64,000 bases of DNA from Pseudomonas quebecensis (GTDB lineage: Bacteria > Pseudomonadota > Gammaproteobacteria > Pseudomonadales > Pseudomonadaceae): assembly GCF_026410085.1 (NCBI RefSeq), contig NZ_CP112866.1:5331001-5395000 (forward strand), read 5' to 3'. The translations under genes were made by a program, and so were the position numbers. This document shows positions 1-13,000 of this stretch, in pieces. Numbering within the stretch: position 1 is the stretch's first letter; each line of letters starts with the position of its first letter. The notes under the pieces are model-generated. The model was not told where the DNA came from. It did no database searches and saw nothing but the letters and a program-made list of their open reading frames with translations.

Positions 1-1
1 G

Positions 2-613
2 AAGTTCACCAACGGCGCAGTGACCGGCAAAACCGGTTCCCTGACCGCACTGCCGATCATCGAAACCCAGGCTGGCGACGTTTCCGCGTTCGTTCCGACC
101 AACGTGATTTCCATCACCGACGGTCAGATCTTCCTGGAATCGGCCATGTTCAACTCAGGCATCCGCCCTGCAGTGAACGCCGGTGTTTCGGTATCCCGTG
201 TGGGTGGTGCCGCTCAGACCAAGATCATCAAGAAGCTCTCCGGCGGTATCCGTACCGCTCTGGCTCAGTACCGTGAACTGGCGGCATTCGCCCAGTTCGC
301 TTCTGACCTGGACGAAGCGACCCGTAAGCAACTTGAGCATGGTCAGCGCGTTACCGAGCTGATGAAGCAGAAGCAATACGCCCCAATGTCGATCGCTGAC
401 ATGGCGTTGTCGCTGTATGCCGCTGAGCGTGGGTTCCTGACCGACGTTGAAATCGCCAAGGTCGGCAGCTTTGAACAAGCGCTGATTGCTTACTTCAACC
501 GCGATCACGCCGATTTGATGGCGAAGATCAACGTGAAGGGTGACTTCAATGACGATATCGACGCTGGCATGAAAGCCGGTATCGAGAAGTTCAAGGCCAC
601 CCAAACCTGGTAA
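2..613 (+). CDS. atpA: ATP synthase F1 alpha subunit (3' part)
   Basis: This is the C-terminal 203 residues of the alpha subunit of F1Fo ATP synthase. The reading frame is open from the window edge, so the start and the Walker A region lie outside. The segment contains the conserved [10 protein letters not shown] and the [18 protein letters not shown] stretch, which carries the catalytic-site arginine region contributed to the beta subunit, followed by the helical C-terminal domain ending KFKATQTW. Fifty bases separate it from atpG, which fits the usual atpIBEFHAGDC order. Alpha forms the alpha3beta3 hexamer on the cytoplasmic face of the inner membrane and holds non-catalytic nucleotide sites. 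Confidence 0.98.
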   Translation, partial: KFTNGAVTGKTGSLTALPIIETQAGDVSAFVPTNVISITDGQIFLESAMFNSGIRPAVNAGVSVSRVGGAAQTKIIKKLSGGIRTALAQYRELAAFAQFASDLDEATRKQLEHGQRVTELMKQKQYAPMSIADMALSLYAAERGFLTDVEIAKVGSFEQALIAYFNRDHADLMAKINVKGDFNDDIDAGMKAGIEKFKATQTW

Positions 614-663
614 GCCGCAGCGGGAGCCGCAAGGCTCCCGCTTGCTAACCTGATAGGTGTTAC

Positions 664-1524
664 ATGGCAGGCGCAAAAGAGATTCGCAGTAAGATTGCGA
701 GCATCAAAAGCACGCAAAAAATTACCAGCGCCATGGAAAAAGTGGCGGTCAGCAAAATGCGCAAGGCACAAATGCGCATGGCTGCTAGCCGTCCTTATGC
801 GGAGCGTATCCGCCAGGTAATTGGGCATCTGGCCAACGCCAACCCGGAATACCGCCACCCCTTCATGATCGAACGCGCCGTTAAGCGTGTGGGTTATGTG
901 GTTGTGAGCAGTGACCGTGGTTTGTGCGGTGGTTTGAATACCAACCTGTTCAAGGCCCTGGTCAAGGACATGGCGGTAAACCGCGAAAACGGCGTCGAGA
1001 TCGATCTGTGTGTTGTTGGTAGCAAGGGTGCGGCCTTTTTCCGCAACTTCGGCGGTAACGTCGTTGCAGCTATCAGCCACCTGGGTGAAGAGCCGTCGAT
1101 CAATGATTTGATCGGCAGTGTGAAGGTGATGCTGGATGCGTACCTGGAAGGCCGGATTGACCGCCTGTCCGTGGTATCCAACAAGTTCATCAACACCATG
1201 ACCCAGCACCCGACCGTGGAGCAATTGATTCCACTGGTGGCGACCCCGGATCAGGAACTCAAGCACCACTGGGACTACCTCTACGAACCAGACGCCAAAG
1301 AGCTGCTTGATGGCTTGATGGTGCGCTACGTGGAGTCGCAGGTGTACCAGGCGGTGGTCGAGAACAACGCAGCTGAACAAGCGGCGCGGATGATCGCGAT
1401 GAAAAACGCTACCGATAACGCCGGTGATCTGATCAGCGATTTGCAGCTGATCTACAACAAGGCGCGTCAGGCTGCGATCACCCAAGAGATCTCGGAAATC
1501 GTCGGCGGCGCTGCCGCGGTTTAA
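664..1524 (+). CDS. atpG: ATP synthase F1 gamma subunit
   Basis: The 286-residue gamma subunit is the central rotor shaft that couples proton flow through Fo to catalysis in F1. The N-terminal helix ([20 protein letters not shown]) and the C-terminal helix (about residues 240-286, ending [12 protein letters not shown]) are the two strands of the coiled-coil shaft. The central Rossmann-like domain carries the conserved [10 protein letters not shown] segment near residue 80. Length is typical. It lies between atpA and atpD in the same orientation and is expected to be co-transcribed. Confidence 0.98.
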   Translation: MAGAKEIRSKIASIKSTQKITSAMEKVAVSKMRKAQMRMAASRPYAERIRQVIGHLANANPEYRHPFMIERAVKRVGYVVVSSDRGLCGGLNTNLFKALVKDMAVNRENGVEIDLCVVGSKGAAFFRNFGGNVVAAISHLGEEPSINDLIGSVKVMLDAYLEGRIDRLSVVSNKFINTMTQHPTVEQLIPLVATPDQELKHHWDYLYEPDAKELLDGLMVRYVESQVYQAVVENNAAEQAARMIAMKNATDNAGDLISDLQLIYNKARQAAITQEISEIVGGAAAV

Positions 1525-2928
<1,404 letters not shown>

Positions 2929-2972
2929 TCCAGGCGCCCGGAAACGGGCGCTCATCAGGTTGAGGCAATCAG

Positions 2973-3389
2973 ATGGCTATGACAGTCCATTGCGATATCG
3001 TCAGTGCGGAAGGGGAAATCTTCTCCGGTCTGGTAGAAATGGTGATTGCACACGGCGAACTCGGTGACCTGGGTATTGCCATGGGTCACGCGCCATTGAT
3101 CACCAGCTTGAAGCCAGGTCCGATCACTCTGACCAAGCAAGGCGGGGAAAAGGAGGTGTTTTACATCTCCGGTGGTTTCCTTGAGGTTCAGCCGAACATG
3201 GTCAAGGTACTTGCCGACACCGTGCAACGTGCTGGCGACCTGGATGAAGCCTCCGCTCAGGAAGCCGTCAAGGCTGCCGAGAAGGCCCTGAACGAAAAAG
3301 GCGCAGACTTCGACTACAGCGCTGCTGCAGTCCGTCTGGCCGAGGCCGCAGCTCAGCTGCGTACTCTCCAGCAGATCCGCAAAAAGTAA
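2973..3389 (+). CDS. atpC: ATP synthase F1 epsilon subunit
   Basis: The 138-residue epsilon subunit links the gamma shaft to the c-ring and can inhibit ATP hydrolysis. The N-terminal beta-sandwich contains [23 protein letters not shown] and [10 protein letters not shown]. The C-terminal part is the alanine-rich two-helix domain ending [10 protein letters not shown]. It is the last gene of the operon and is followed by a strong terminator at 3425-3459. The [10 protein letters not shown] start is the usual one in Pseudomonas. Confidence 0.98.
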   Translation: MAMTVHCDIVSAEGEIFSGLVEMVIAHGELGDLGIAMGHAPLITSLKPGPITLTKQGGEKEVFYISGGFLEVQPNMVKVLADTVQRAGDLDEASAQEAVKAAEKALNEKGADFDYSAAAVRLAEAAAQLRTLQQIRKK

Positions 3390-3424
3390 GCGGCCACGCC
3401 GTCATGCTTCATGCGCGATTGATT

Positions 3425-3459
3425 AAAAAGGGTAGCCTCGGCTACCCTTTTTCTTTTTT
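3425..3459 (+). terminator. Rho-independent terminator of the atp operon
   Basis: A perfect stem, AAAAAGGGTAGC paired with GCTACCCTTTTT around a short CTCG loop region, is followed by TCTTTTTT. It lies 36 bases after the atpC stop and ends the ATP synthase transcript. The A-run before the stem could also let it work in reverse, but no leftward gene needs it. Confidence 0.93.
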
Positions 3460-3511
3460 GCAAAACACTTCTTTGGTCTGAACCCGGACCGCCCAGGATT
3501 GGTAGCCATTC

Positions 3512-4879
3512 ATGTCTCTTGAAATCGTCATTCTCGCCGCAGGCCAGGGCACCCGTATGCGTTCGGCCCTGCCTAAGGTGCTGCACCCGGTCGCGGGTAA
3601 TTCCATGCTTGGGCATGTTATCCACAGCGCTCGTCAGTTGGACCCGCAACGTATCCACGTGGTGATCGGCCACGGTGCTGATGTGGTGCGCGAGCGCCTG
3701 GCGGCGGATGACCTGAATTTCGTCTTGCAGGACAAACAACTGGGCACCGGCCACGCCACCGCGCAGGCTGTGCCGTTCATCACCGCCGACACGGTGCTGA
3801 TCCTCTACGGCGACGTGCCGCTGATCGAAGTGCAAACCCTGCAACGCCTGCTAAAACATGTGGTACCCGGCCAGATGGGCCTGCTCACCGTTGAGCTGGA
3901 TGACCCTACCGGCTACGGGCGTATCGTGCGCAACGCCGATGGCAAGGTTGCCGCCATCGTTGAACACAAGGACGCCAGCGAAGCCCAGCGTGCGATCACC
4001 GAAGGCAATACCGGTATCCTCGCCGTTCCGGCCAACAAGCTCGCCGACTGGATGAGCCGCCTGTCCAACAACAACGCCCAGGGCGAGTACTACCTCACCG
4101 ACGTCATCGAGATGGCCGTGAATGATGGCCTGGTAGTCGCCACCGAACAGCCACACGACCCGATGGAAGTGCAGGGCGCCAACGACCGCAAGCAACTCGC
4201 CGAGCTGGAGCGTCACTACCAACTGCGCGAAGGCCGTCGCCTGATGGCCCAGGGCGTAACCCTGCGCGACCCTGCGCGTTTTGATGTGCGCGGTGAGGTC
4301 ACCGTGGGCCGTGACGTGCTGATCGATATCAACGTGATCCTCGAAGGCCGCGTGATCATTGAAGACGACGTGGTGATTGGCCCGAACTGCGTGATCAAGG
4401 ACAGCACCCTGCGCAAAGGCGTGGTGGTAAAAGCCAACAGCCATATCGACGGTGCCGTGATGGGCGAGGGCAGCGATGCCGGGCCGTTTGCGCGGTTGCG
4501 TCCTGGCACTGTGATGGATGCCAAGGCCCATGTGGGTAACTTCGTTGAATTGAAGAATGCCCATTTGGGAGAAGGCGCCAAGGCCGGTCACCTGACTTAC
4601 CTGGGTGACGCGGTAATCGGTGCGCGCACCAATATCGGCGCTGGCACCATCACTTGCAATTATGATGGCGCCAACAAGCACCAGACCGTATTGGGCGAAG
4701 ACGTGTTTATCGGCTCCAACAACTCGCTGGTCGCCCCGGTCAGGCTGGGTGATGGCGCCACGACCGCCGCCGGCTCCACCATCAATCAGGATGTGGATAA
4801 CTTGCAGCTGGCCGTCGCCCGAGCCCGCCAGCGCAACATCGACGGCTGGAAACGCCCGGTCAAAATCAAAAAGACCTGA
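3512..4879 (+). CDS. glmU: Bifunctional UDP-GlcNAc pyrophosphorylase / GlcN-1-P acetyltransferase
   Basis: The 455-residue cytoplasmic enzyme makes UDP-N-acetylglucosamine, the shared precursor of peptidoglycan and lipopolysaccharide. The N-terminal uridylyltransferase domain (about 1-230) begins with the nucleotide-binding motif [11 protein letters not shown] and the lysine of PKVLHP. The C-terminal half is a left-handed beta-helix of hexapeptide repeats (for example [12 protein letters not shown]) with the acetyltransferase segment [20 protein letters not shown] and [13 protein letters not shown]. Length is standard. It acts downstream of GlmS, encoded 1 kb further on. Confidence 0.99.
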   Translation: MSLEIVILAAGQGTRMRSALPKVLHPVAGNSMLGHVIHSARQLDPQRIHVVIGHGADVVRERLAADDLNFVLQDKQLGTGHATAQAVPFITADTVLILYGDVPLIEVQTLQRLLKHVVPGQMGLLTVELDDPTGYGRIVRNADGKVAAIVEHKDASEAQRAITEGNTGILAVPANKLADWMSRLSNNNAQGEYYLTDVIEMAVNDGLVVATEQPHDPMEVQGANDRKQLAELERHYQLREGRRLMAQGVTLRDPARFDVRGEVTVGRDVLIDINVILEGRVIIEDDVVIGPNCVIKDSTLRKGVVVKANSHIDGAVMGEGSDAGPFARLRPGTVMDAKAHVGNFVELKNAHLGEGAKAGHLTYLGDAVIGARTNIGAGTITCNYDGANKHQTVLGEDVFIGSNNSLVAPVRLGDGATTAAGSTINQDVDNLQLAVARARQRNIDGWKRPVKIKKT

Positions 4880-4913
4880 GTTATTCACAATATATAAGCA
4901 GCATAGCCTCAAA

Positions 4914-5000
4914 GTGGGAGGGGGCTTGCCCCCGATGGCGGTGGGTCAGTGGCAGATGAGCTGACTGACCCAGCGCTACCGGGGGCAAGCCCCCTCTCAC
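4914..5000. repeat. REP doublet (REPIN-like) inverted repeat
   Basis: Two copies of the Pseudomonas REP core face each other. GTGGGAGGGGGCTTGCCCCCG begins at 4914 and its complement CGGGGGCAAGCCCCCTCTCAC ends at 5000. Between them is a second palindromic pair, GGGTCAG/CTGACCC. Related single elements occur at 31303, 42863 and 53405. It fills most of the space between glmU and the regulator and could form a large hairpin in the transcript. Confidence 0.88.
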
Positions 5001-5106
5001 ATGTTCATATGTGTCGTTTAAAAAATCTGTTCCCGACGCTTGACGATACCCTCCCAATAGGTTTTGATTGCCTTCGTTATCTTTCGAAACGAAACTTATC
5101 ACTACC

Positions 5107-5874
5107 ATGTCGAAACGTAATACACCTCAACGACGCCACAACATCCTCGCCCTGCTCAACGAACAGGGCGAAGTCAGTGTGGATGAATTGGCCAAGCGTT
5201 TCGAAACTTCCGAAGTCACCATCCGCAAGGACCTGGCTGCCTTGGAAAGCAACGGTTTATTGCTGCGGCGCTACGGTGGCGCAATCACCATGCCTCAGGA
5301 ATTGGTCGGCGATCCTGCCCAACCCGTTTCTGCGTACAAGCGCGCCATTGCTCGTGCTGCAGTCAAGCGCCTGCGCGAACACGCCCGCATCATCATCGAC
5401 AGCGGCAGCACCACCGCCGCCATGATCCCCGAGCTGGGCCACCAGCCTGGTCTGGTGGTGATGACCAACTCCCTGCATGTGGCCAGCGCTCTGAGCGAAT
5501 TGGAACACGAGCCGGTGCTGTTGATGACCGGCGGCACCTGGGACCCGCATTCGGACTCGTTCCAAGGCCAGGTCGCTGAGCAAGTGCTGCGGTCCTACGA
5601 TTTTGATCAACTGTTCATCGGTGCCGATGGCATCGATCTGGAGCGTGGCACCACCACTTTCAACGAATTGCTGGGCCTGAGCCGCGTGATGGCCGAAGTC
5701 GCCCGTGAAGTGGTGGTGATGGTCGAATCCGACAAGATCGGCCGCAAGATTCCCAACCTGGAACTGCCTTGGGGCAGCGTCCATACCCTGATCACCGATG
5801 ATCGCCTGCCGCTTGAGGCCCGCGACCAGATCCAAGCCCGCGGCATCACGTTGATATGCGCGGCAATCATCTAG
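5107..5874 (+). CDS. DeoR-family regulator between glmU and glmS
   Basis: The 255-residue repressor-type protein has an N-terminal helix-turn-helix (about residues 5-60, with [20 protein letters not shown] and [16 protein letters not shown]) and a C-terminal DeoRC sugar-phosphate sensor domain ([28 protein letters not shown]). The ATG at 5107 gives the normal DeoR-type N-terminus; an earlier in-frame start at 5068 would add an unlikely tail. It ends 10 bases before glmS, so it probably controls or co-transcribes with glmS and senses an amino-sugar phosphate. That role is inference from position. Confidence 0.9.
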   Translation: MSKRNTPQRRHNILALLNEQGEVSVDELAKRFETSEVTIRKDLAALESNGLLLRRYGGAITMPQELVGDPAQPVSAYKRAIARAAVKRLREHARIIIDSGSTTAAMIPELGHQPGLVVMTNSLHVASALSELEHEPVLLMTGGTWDPHSDSFQGQVAEQVLRSYDFDQLFIGADGIDLERGTTTFNELLGLSRVMAEVAREVVVMVESDKIGRKIPNLELPWGSVHTLITDDRLPLEARDQIQARGITLICAAII

Positions 5875-5884
5875 GAGAAACACC

Positions 5885-7717
5885 ATGTGTGGCATTGTTG
5901 GCGCAGTCGCTGAACGTAACATTACGCCCATCCTGATCGAAGGCCTCAAGCGCCTGGAATACCGTGGCTATGACAGCGCCGGTGTGGCGGTTTTCACCAA
6001 CGGCGGCAAGCTTGAGCGCATGCGTCGCCCGGGCAAAGTCAGCGAACTGGACCAGGCCCTGGCCGGCGAGCCGCTGGTCGGTCGCCTGGGCATTGCCCAC
6101 ACCCGCTGGGCCACCCACGGTGCACCGTGCGAGCGCAATGCCCATCCTCATTTCTCCGGTGACTTGGCGGTGGTGCACAACGGCATCATTGAAAACCACG
6201 AAGTGCTGCGCGAACAGCTCAAGGCCCTGGGCTACGTGTTCACCTCGGACACCGACACCGAAGTCATCGCCCACCTGCTCAACCATAAGCTCAAGGACCA
6301 CAACGACCTCACCAACGCCCTCAAGGCTACGGTCAAGGAACTGCACGGTGCCTACGGCCTGGCAGTGATCAGCGCCAGCCAGCCCGACCGCGTCGTGGCC
6401 GCCCGCAGTGGCAGCCCGCTGGTGATCGGCCTGGGCCTGGGTGAGAACTTCCTGGCCTCCGACCAACTGGCCCTGCGCCAGGTGACTGACCGCTTCATGT
6501 ACCTGGAAGAAGGCGATATTGCCGACATCCGTCGCGAAAGCGTGGCGATCTGGGACATTAACGGCAATTCCGTCGAGCGCGAAGCCGTGCAATACCGCGA
6601 CGGCGCCGAAGCCGCCGACAAGGGCGAGTTCCGGCACTTCATGCTCAAGGAAATCCATGAGCAACCGTCCGTGGTGCAACGCACGCTGGAAGGTCGCTTG
6701 AGCCAGAACCAAGTACTGGTCAACGCCTTCGGCCCACAGGCCGCCGAGCTGTTCGCCAAGGTCCGCAATGTGCAGATCGTCGCCTGCGGCACCAGCTATC
6801 ACGCCGGCATGGTCGCGCGTTATTGGTTGGAAGAATTGGCTGGCATCCCGTGCCAGGTCGAAGTGGCCAGCGAGTTCCGCTACCGCAAGGTGGTGGTACA
6901 GCCCGATACGCTGTTCGTAACCATCTCCCAGTCCGGTGAAACCGCCGACACCCTGGCCGCCCTGCGCAACGCCAAGGAGCTGGGTTTCCTGGCCAGCCTG
7001 GCGATCTGCAACGTCAGCATCAGCTCCCTGGTGCGTGAGTCCGACCTGACCTTGCTCACCCAGGCCGGTCGCGAAATCGGCGTGGCCTCCACCAAGGCAT
7101 TCACCACCCAGTTGGTCGGCCTGTTGCTGCTGACCCTGTCCCTGGGCCAAGTGCGTGGCACTCTCGCCGCTGGCGTGGAAGCCACCCTGGTCGAAGAACT
7201 GCGTCGCCTGCCGACCCGCCTGGGCGAAGCCCTGGCCATGGACAGCACCGTGGAAAAAGTCGCCGAACTGTTCGCCGACAAGAACCACACCCTGTTCCTC
7301 GGCCGTGGCGCGCAATACCCCGTGGCGATGGAAGGCTCGCTCAAACTCAAGGAAATCTCGTACATCCACGCCGAAGCCTACCCGGCGGGCGAACTCAAAC
7401 ACGGCCCGCTGGCCCTGGTGGATGACGACATGCCAGTGGTCACCGTGGCGCCGAACAATGAACTGTTGGAAAAGCTCAAGTCCAACCTGCAGGAAGTGCG
7501 TGCCCGAGGCGGCCAGCTGATCGTGTTCGCCGACGAAAAGGCCGGCATGACCAATGGCGAAGGCACCCACGTCATCAACATGCCGCACATCCACGACACC
7601 TTGTCGCCGATCCTCTACACCATCCCGCTGCAACTGCTGTCGTACTACGTGGCCGTGCTCAAGGGCACAGACGTTGACCAGCCGCGTAACTTGGCGAAGT
7701 CGGTGACGGTGGAGTAA
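5885..7717 (+). CDS. glmS: Glutamine--fructose-6-phosphate aminotransferase
   Basis: The 610-residue enzyme converts fructose 6-phosphate and glutamine to glucosamine 6-phosphate, the first committed step of amino-sugar synthesis. The N-terminal glutaminase domain starts MCGIVGAV; after Met removal the Cys is the nucleophile. Two SIS (sugar isomerase) domains follow, with CGTSYHAG near residue 300, SQSGETADT, and the terminal [13 protein letters not shown]. The upstream gap is only 10 bases, leaving no room for a glmS ribozyme of the Gram-positive kind. It is followed by the chromosomal region often used as a Tn7 target. Confidence 0.99.
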   Translation: MCGIVGAVAERNITPILIEGLKRLEYRGYDSAGVAVFTNGGKLERMRRPGKVSELDQALAGEPLVGRLGIAHTRWATHGAPCERNAHPHFSGDLAVVHNGIIENHEVLREQLKALGYVFTSDTDTEVIAHLLNHKLKDHNDLTNALKATVKELHGAYGLAVISASQPDRVVAARSGSPLVIGLGLGENFLASDQLALRQVTDRFMYLEEGDIADIRRESVAIWDINGNSVEREAVQYRDGAEAADKGEFRHFMLKEIHEQPSVVQRTLEGRLSQNQVLVNAFGPQAAELFAKVRNVQIVACGTSYHAGMVARYWLEELAGIPCQVEVASEFRYRKVVVQPDTLFVTISQSGETADTLAALRNAKELGFLASLAICNVSISSLVRESDLTLLTQAGREIGVASTKAFTTQLVGLLLLTLSLGQVRGTLAAGVEATLVEELRRLPTRLGEALAMDSTVEKVAELFADKNHTLFLGRGAQYPVAMEGSLKLKEISYIHAEAYPAGELKHGPLALVDDDMPVVTVAPNNELLEKLKSNLQEVRARGGQLIVFADEKAGMTNGEGTHVINMPHIHDTLSPILYTIPLQLLSYYVAVLKGTDVDQPRNLAKSVTVE

Positions 7718-7768
7718 TCCGCCGCTTCCCGGGGACCCGCCCGTTCGGGTCTCCACTGCCAACCCTCC

Positions 7769-10066
7769 CTAAGGCACAAACTCCACCCGCAACCCCCGAC
7801 TCGCACTGCGCCCCTGATCGTCGCTGACCCGCAACCGGTACTCCCCCGACTTCCCCGGTCGCCAATTCAGCGTGGCCTGTGGCGAGCCCTGGCCGATCAA
7901 GGTTTGGTCAGCAAACCAGTACAGGGTCACCGCATCGCTGGCCGCGTTCGCGTTCAGCGGGATGCTTTCCTGGGGTTGGGACAGGCGCAGTTGGTAGCTT
8001 ACTTGGGTCAGCGGCGAACGAATCTGCGGCGCTTCGCTCTGGTCGCTGATGCGGTTGGGCTGGCAGTTTTTCATCACATTGGGCGGTGTACGGCGCGGCA
8101 GGCCGGCGGCGCGGTACAGGCGTTGTACGTCGCTGGGCCAGAACTCGAAGACTTCCTCGCGGGTGTATTGCGGATCGAACGGTGGGCAGGCCGCTTTGCC
8201 GGTGCGGGTGTCGATCAGCACCGGGCGGTGCAGGTTGGACACGCGAATCGGTGAGACGCCAGGGATGTACCAGGTCTTGCGGGTTTGCGGGCACCAGCGG
8301 TTGGGCAGGTCGCCGGAGGCGGCGCAGACGTCGATGCGCACCAGTCCGGCAGGTGGCTTGTCGGCCTTGATGACGACGTTCGGCAAAGCCAATGGCAGGG
8401 CGTCGGCGATACGGAAGAACAGCGGCGCGGCGGTCTTGGCACCGATAAATGCAGGGTTGGGGCGCCCGTCGAAGTTACCCACCCACACCACCAGCACATA
8501 CGGGCCCACCAGGCCGGCGCTCCATGCATCATGAAAGCCCCAGGACGTGCCGGTTTTCCACGCGGTGCGCCAATGGTGCGCGGGCAGGCCATCCTGACGC
8601 GGGTTGCGGCGCAGCATGTCGCGCACCATGAAAGCGGCCTGAGGGGTGAGCAATTGCACGCCTGTGGATGGCGGTTGTTCCTGCACATAGCGCAACGGTC
8701 GCAGATGCCCGTCGCCCGCCAGCATTACGTATAGCCGCGCCAGCTCCTCCGGGGTCATCTCACCGCCGCCAAGGGCCAGGGCCAGGCCATAGTGGCTCTC
8801 ATCGCGCAGGCCCTTGATGCCGGCGCGTTGTAACAAACCATACAACGACGGCGACTTGACCTGGCTGGCCAGCCACACCGCCGGGATATTGCGACTACGG
8901 ATCAAAGCGTCCCGCGCCGTCAGCGGGCCGACAAAACTGCCGTCGAAATTTTCCGGCTGGAAGTAGCCGAAGTTACTGGGCAAATCCTTGAGGATACTCA
9001 TGGGATGGATAATCCCCTGGTCCAGCGCCAGCCCGTACAGAAAGGGCTTGAGCGTCGACCCCGGCGAGCGTCGGGACAACACGCCATTGACCTGGCCGTG
9101 GATGCCTGTGGATAAGTAATCCGCCGAGCCCACCAACGCCTTGACGCTCTGGTCGCGGCTGTCGATCAGGATGGCCGTTGCGTTTTCCACACCCGTGCTG
9201 CGGCGCTCGGCGATAAAACCGCTGATCAAACGTTCAAGCAATTGCTGAAGCGGCAGGTTGAGAGTGCTGTTGATTTGCGTGCCGATCTGGGAGGCCAGCA
9301 GCTGTTCGCTCAGGTGCGGCGCCAGAAACGGGATCTGCTGGCGGTTGCGTGCTTCAAGGGGCAGGTCGAGCAGACTGTCATTGCGCGGGTCTTGTGGATA
9401 AGTGTTGCGCCAGTCGGCCATCAAGCGCAGCCGGGCGTTCTGCAGCGACGGCCCGAAACGCGCCCGTCGCCCGGGTTGCTGGGGGATGACCGCCAGGGCC
9501 AGTGCTTCTGAGAGTGACAGCGTTGCCGCAGCCTTGCCGAAGTAGATGCGGCTCGCCGCTTCGGCGCCTTCGATATTGCCGCCCATGGGCGCCAGGTTGA
9601 GGTAAGCCTCAAGAATCTCGTGCTTGCTGTAGCGCGCCTCCAGCCACAGCGCCAAGGCTATTTGCTGCACTTTGCCCGGCACCTGGCGGGTGTTCAGATC
9701 CCACAGGCGCCGCGCCAGTTGCATGCTCAAGGTCGATCCGCCCTGACGCTGGCCGCCGCTGTAGGTGGCCATGGCCGCACGCAGCAATGCCGCCGGATTG
9801 ACCCCCGGATGCCAGTAGAAATTGCGGTCTTCCTTGAGCAACAAGGCGTCGATCAGTGACGGCGACATGCGCTCCAGCGGCAGCCACAGGCGATATTGGC
9901 CGTCATCCGCCAGGGTCATGCGCAGCAACGAGCCGTCATCGGCCAGCACCACCCGTGATGAGGTGACGGCCTGTTCCAACGAAGCATGGGGCCACAGCCG
10001 CAGCCCCGCCAGGAGCGCCGCCGCTGCCAGCAGCGGCGCCAGGCGTTTAAGGCTGGGTGATTTCAA
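7769..10066 (-). CDS. pbpC: Penicillin-binding protein 1C (glycosyltransferase/transpeptidase)
   Basis: The 765-residue class A penicillin-binding protein has an N-terminal membrane anchor (about residues 8-24). The GT51 glycosyltransferase domain has LLLKEDRNFYWHPGV (Glu79 probably catalytic) and GGSTLSMQLARRL. The transpeptidase domain has SxxK (Ser337-Thr-Leu-Lys340), SRN (391-393) and KTGT (504-507). A BiPBP_C-type beta-domain closes the protein. Its start overlaps the stop of the upstream alpha-2-macroglobulin gene by 20 bases, so the two are translationally coupled. The same pairing (yfhM-pbpC) is known in E. coli, where they are thought to act together in cell-envelope defence or repair. 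Confidence 0.96.
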   Translation of the reverse strand: MKSPSLKRLAPLLAAAALLAGLRLWPHASLEQAVTSSRVVLADDGSLLRMTLADDGQYRLWLPLERMSPSLIDALLLKEDRNFYWHPGVNPAALLRAAMATYSGGQRQGGSTLSMQLARRLWDLNTRQVPGKVQQIALALWLEARYSKHEILEAYLNLAPMGGNIEGAEAASRIYFGKAAATLSLSEALALAVIPQQPGRRARFGPSLQNARLRLMADWRNTYPQDPRNDSLLDLPLEARNRQQIPFLAPHLSEQLLASQIGTQINSTLNLPLQQLLERLISGFIAERRSTGVENATAILIDSRDQSVKALVGSADYLSTGIHGQVNGVLSRRSPGSTLKPFLYGLALDQGIIHPMSILKDLPSNFGYFQPENFDGSFVGPLTARDALIRSRNIPAVWLASQVKSPSLYGLLQRAGIKGLRDESHYGLALALGGGEMTPEELARLYVMLAGDGHLRPLRYVQEQPPSTGVQLLTPQAAFMVRDMLRRNPRQDGLPAHHWRTAWKTGTSWGFHDAWSAGLVGPYVLVVWVGNFDGRPNPAFIGAKTAAPLFFRIADALPLALPNVVIKADKPPAGLVRIDVCAASGDLPNRWCPQTRKTWYIPGVSPIRVSNLHRPVLIDTRTGKAACPPFDPQYTREEVFEFWPSDVQRLYRAAGLPRRTPPNVMKNCQPNRISDQSEAPQIRSPLTQVSYQLRLSQPQESIPLNANAASDAVTLYWFADQTLIGQGSPQATLNWRPGKSGEYRLRVSDDQGRSASRGLRVEFVP

Positions 10067-13000
10067 GCTGGCCTACTTTGCCGCGCCCTTGCAGGGTGGT
10101 TTCGTACATGCCTTCGGCGTAGGCCGGTGGTGTGTTGAAGGTGCCCGCGTTGGTGGCGCGCACGCGATACACGAAGGTGCCTGCGTCACGCAGCGCAGTG
10201 CCGTACAGCACCACCCGATCATCACGCACATCCACGTAATCCGGCTGCCAGTTGCTCAGCTCGGTTTCACCGATGGGCGCCTGCCAGGTGTCGGCCTCTT
10301 GGCTGTCTTCACTGGACTCCACGTACTCGGCGTCGTCGCCTTCGCTTTCACTGTCCTCGGTGCTCGCCGCTTCCGGCTCCGGCGCCACGTTATACACAGG
10401 CTCGACACCGCCGGGCAGCAGGTCGACCACCGCCACCTGCTGCACCTGGTCGCGGTCGGTGGCGCGCAGACGCAGGCGCACCAGGAACTCTTCGCCCACC
10501 GCCACTGTGCTCAGCGGCTCGCCTTTGAGGTCGAGGTACTCGTGGATGATTTCCAGGCCATTGTTGATTGGCTTGAGCTTGGCACCCTTGTCGAAACCGG
10601 CTTCGCTGAGCATATAGAACGCCGCCGGGCCGTCGGACTTCTCCATCACCAGCTTCTTAGTGGCGGCCGGTACGGCAGCACGCGGCGGCTGGCCGGCCAT
10701 GTCCAGCAGTTGTTGCTGCTTGTCGCTCAGCCACGCGGTGGCCTTGAGAGTCATGTCGCTTTGGGCGCGCTGGCCGTAGTTGTCCAGGGCGCGCAGCAGC
10801 AGGGCCGCCGACAGCGAGTTATAGCGCTGCTCATTGAGCCGCTTGCCGAGCTTATCCAGCAGTGCCGTGGGCACATCGTCCATCAGTTCAGGGAAGTGGC
10901 GCGCCAGCAGGTGCAAGTGTTCGGCATCGTGCACCAGCGGGTCGTAGTACAGGCCGTCGCTGTCCCACTTATCCACAAGGGTGCGCCATGGGATCTTGCG
11001 GAACAAGGCATCGGCCTGCCGATCCTGTTTGAGCAACTTGTAGCTGGCGGCCAGGTAAGCTGCGCCCAGGTCGTTCTGCCAGGTGTCCTTGAAGTAGCTT
11101 TCGTAACGTTCGCGGATATCGCTCAAGGCGCCGCTGACCAGAATCCCCTGACGGCTCAACAGGTAACTGGCGTAGGCGCGATTGCGCAATTCCGACAGGC
11201 CTTCGCTAGGACCGTTGGCCAGGTCTGTCAGATAAGCATTCGAGCGTACCAACAGGTCTTCCGGTACCGGCAGCCCGTGCTCTTTGGCTTCGATCAGGAA
11301 ATCGGTGGCGTATAGGCTGGCGTACGGCGCCACGTCGGGGTTGGCAGCCCACAAGCCGAAGCCACCGGCCTGGTTCTGGCGCTGGCGCAGCATGCGTACC
11401 GCACTGCCGAAGGCTTGCTCGGCCTCCGGTGCCGTGCCCCCCCAAATCAACGCCGGCATGGCCTTGGACACCAATTGTTCGGTGCAGGCATAGCCGTAGT
11501 CATCCAAGTAATGCTTGAGGCCGTTGGCCCATACCAGCGGCGAAGCAGCCACGCCCAGCTGTACGTCGCGCAGTTGGCCGAATAGCTCACGGGTGGGTTT
11601 GAGTTCTTTGCTGGCGCTGTCGAAGCGTCCCAGGCTCAGGGCCACGCGATGCTCGCTCAGAGGACGGATCGACGTGGTCTCGGCCACTTGAATACGTTTG
11701 CCGTCCGGCAGCACCGCGACAAAGCGCAGGTCTGCCGAACCCAGGGTTTCGCCCACTTTGATCCTGAACTGCGCAGTGCCTTCTTTGCGCGGTTGCAGGG
11801 CCAGCGTGCTGGCCTTGTCGCCCTGTACCACCAGACCGGTGCTGGTCTGCAGTTCAAACTTCACGTCCGCCGCCGCCTCCAGGTTACTGAAGACCCCGGC
11901 ACTCACGTTGAACACATCGCCCAGTGCCACAAAGGCCGGTACGTTCGGTGTGATGACCAGCGGCCCGCGCACGTCGGTGTTGGTCTCGCTCACGCCGACG
12001 CTGTCGCTGTCCACCGACACCGCAAACAGGTGCAGTTTGCCGTTGAAGCTGTCCGGCACTTGATAGTGCAGCACGGTTTCGCCGGCAGGCAGGTCCACCA
12101 GACCCGACCACCAGGCCACCGGTGGCTGATGTTTGCGCTTGAACGGGTTGAGATGGTTCGCCAGGGCGCCTTCGGTATCGCCGCCGGGCGCGGCCCCACT
12201 GAGCAGACGGCTGAATTCCGGCAGGATCAGGTCAAGGATCTGACTGGTGCCGACCTCCAACGCGCGCTTCTGGAAGAAGAAACCCAATGGGTCCGGCGTC
12301 TGATAACGCGCCACCTGCAGGATGCCTTCGTCCACCGCGTACACCACCGCACGGCCCGGACGGTCGGCGGTGACCTTGATATCCAGGGTCTGCCCCGGCT
12401 CGATCTTCGCCGGGCCTTCCACCTTCAGCGCCATGCGTCGTGCATCCAGGTTGATGCTGAACGGCACCACACCGTAGGACAGCGGGCTCATGTACACCTC
12501 CGGCGAGCCCATATCGCGTACGAATTGCACGTTAACGTAGGCATTGCCCTCTAGCCCTGCCGGTACGCGGATATGTTGCACGCTGGTGGTGCTGTCGGCC
12601 TTGAACCACTGTTGGGTGTAGACCTTGTCGCGTTCGATGGTGATCAGGCCCGCGCCGGTATACGGCGCCCGCAGGCTGATGGCGATCTCGTCACCGGTGG
12701 CGTAGCTGGATTTATCCAGGCGCAATTGCAGCTCGGCGTTACGCTCCAGGGAGCGCGAGGTATTGCCGTGCCCGGCCACGCTGTAGTCGATCTGGTTGAG
12801 CAGGTTACCGTTGGCATCCTTGACCTGCAGGGTGAAATCTCCCGGCGTCGCGGTGTTCAGTGTCTGCCTGGCGCCGTCCTTGGTCATCGCCAGCGGTGAG
12901 GCCGGTTGGCTGATGTTCTTGATGCGCGACTCGTACTTGTAGGTGCCGTTGGACTGTTTCACCAGCACCGAGACATAGCGGTGTTCCACCACTTCACTGG

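Noticed and set aside
4914..5000. CRISPR-like repeats
   Set aside because: The repeats are inverted, few and without regular spacers, and no cas gene is present; they are REP elements.
5867..7762. A 631-codon open frame on the strand opposite glmS
   Set aside because: It is a shadow of a high-GC gene: the composition is rich in His, Gln and Gly, with no motif and no ribosome site. Similar frames lie opposite pycB (56187-58178) and the macroglobulin gene.
7718..7768. Terminator or Tn7 insertion after glmS
   Set aside because: A short stem (GACCCG/CGGGTC) is present but lacks a T-run, and there are no Tn7 ends or transposition genes between glmS and pbpC.
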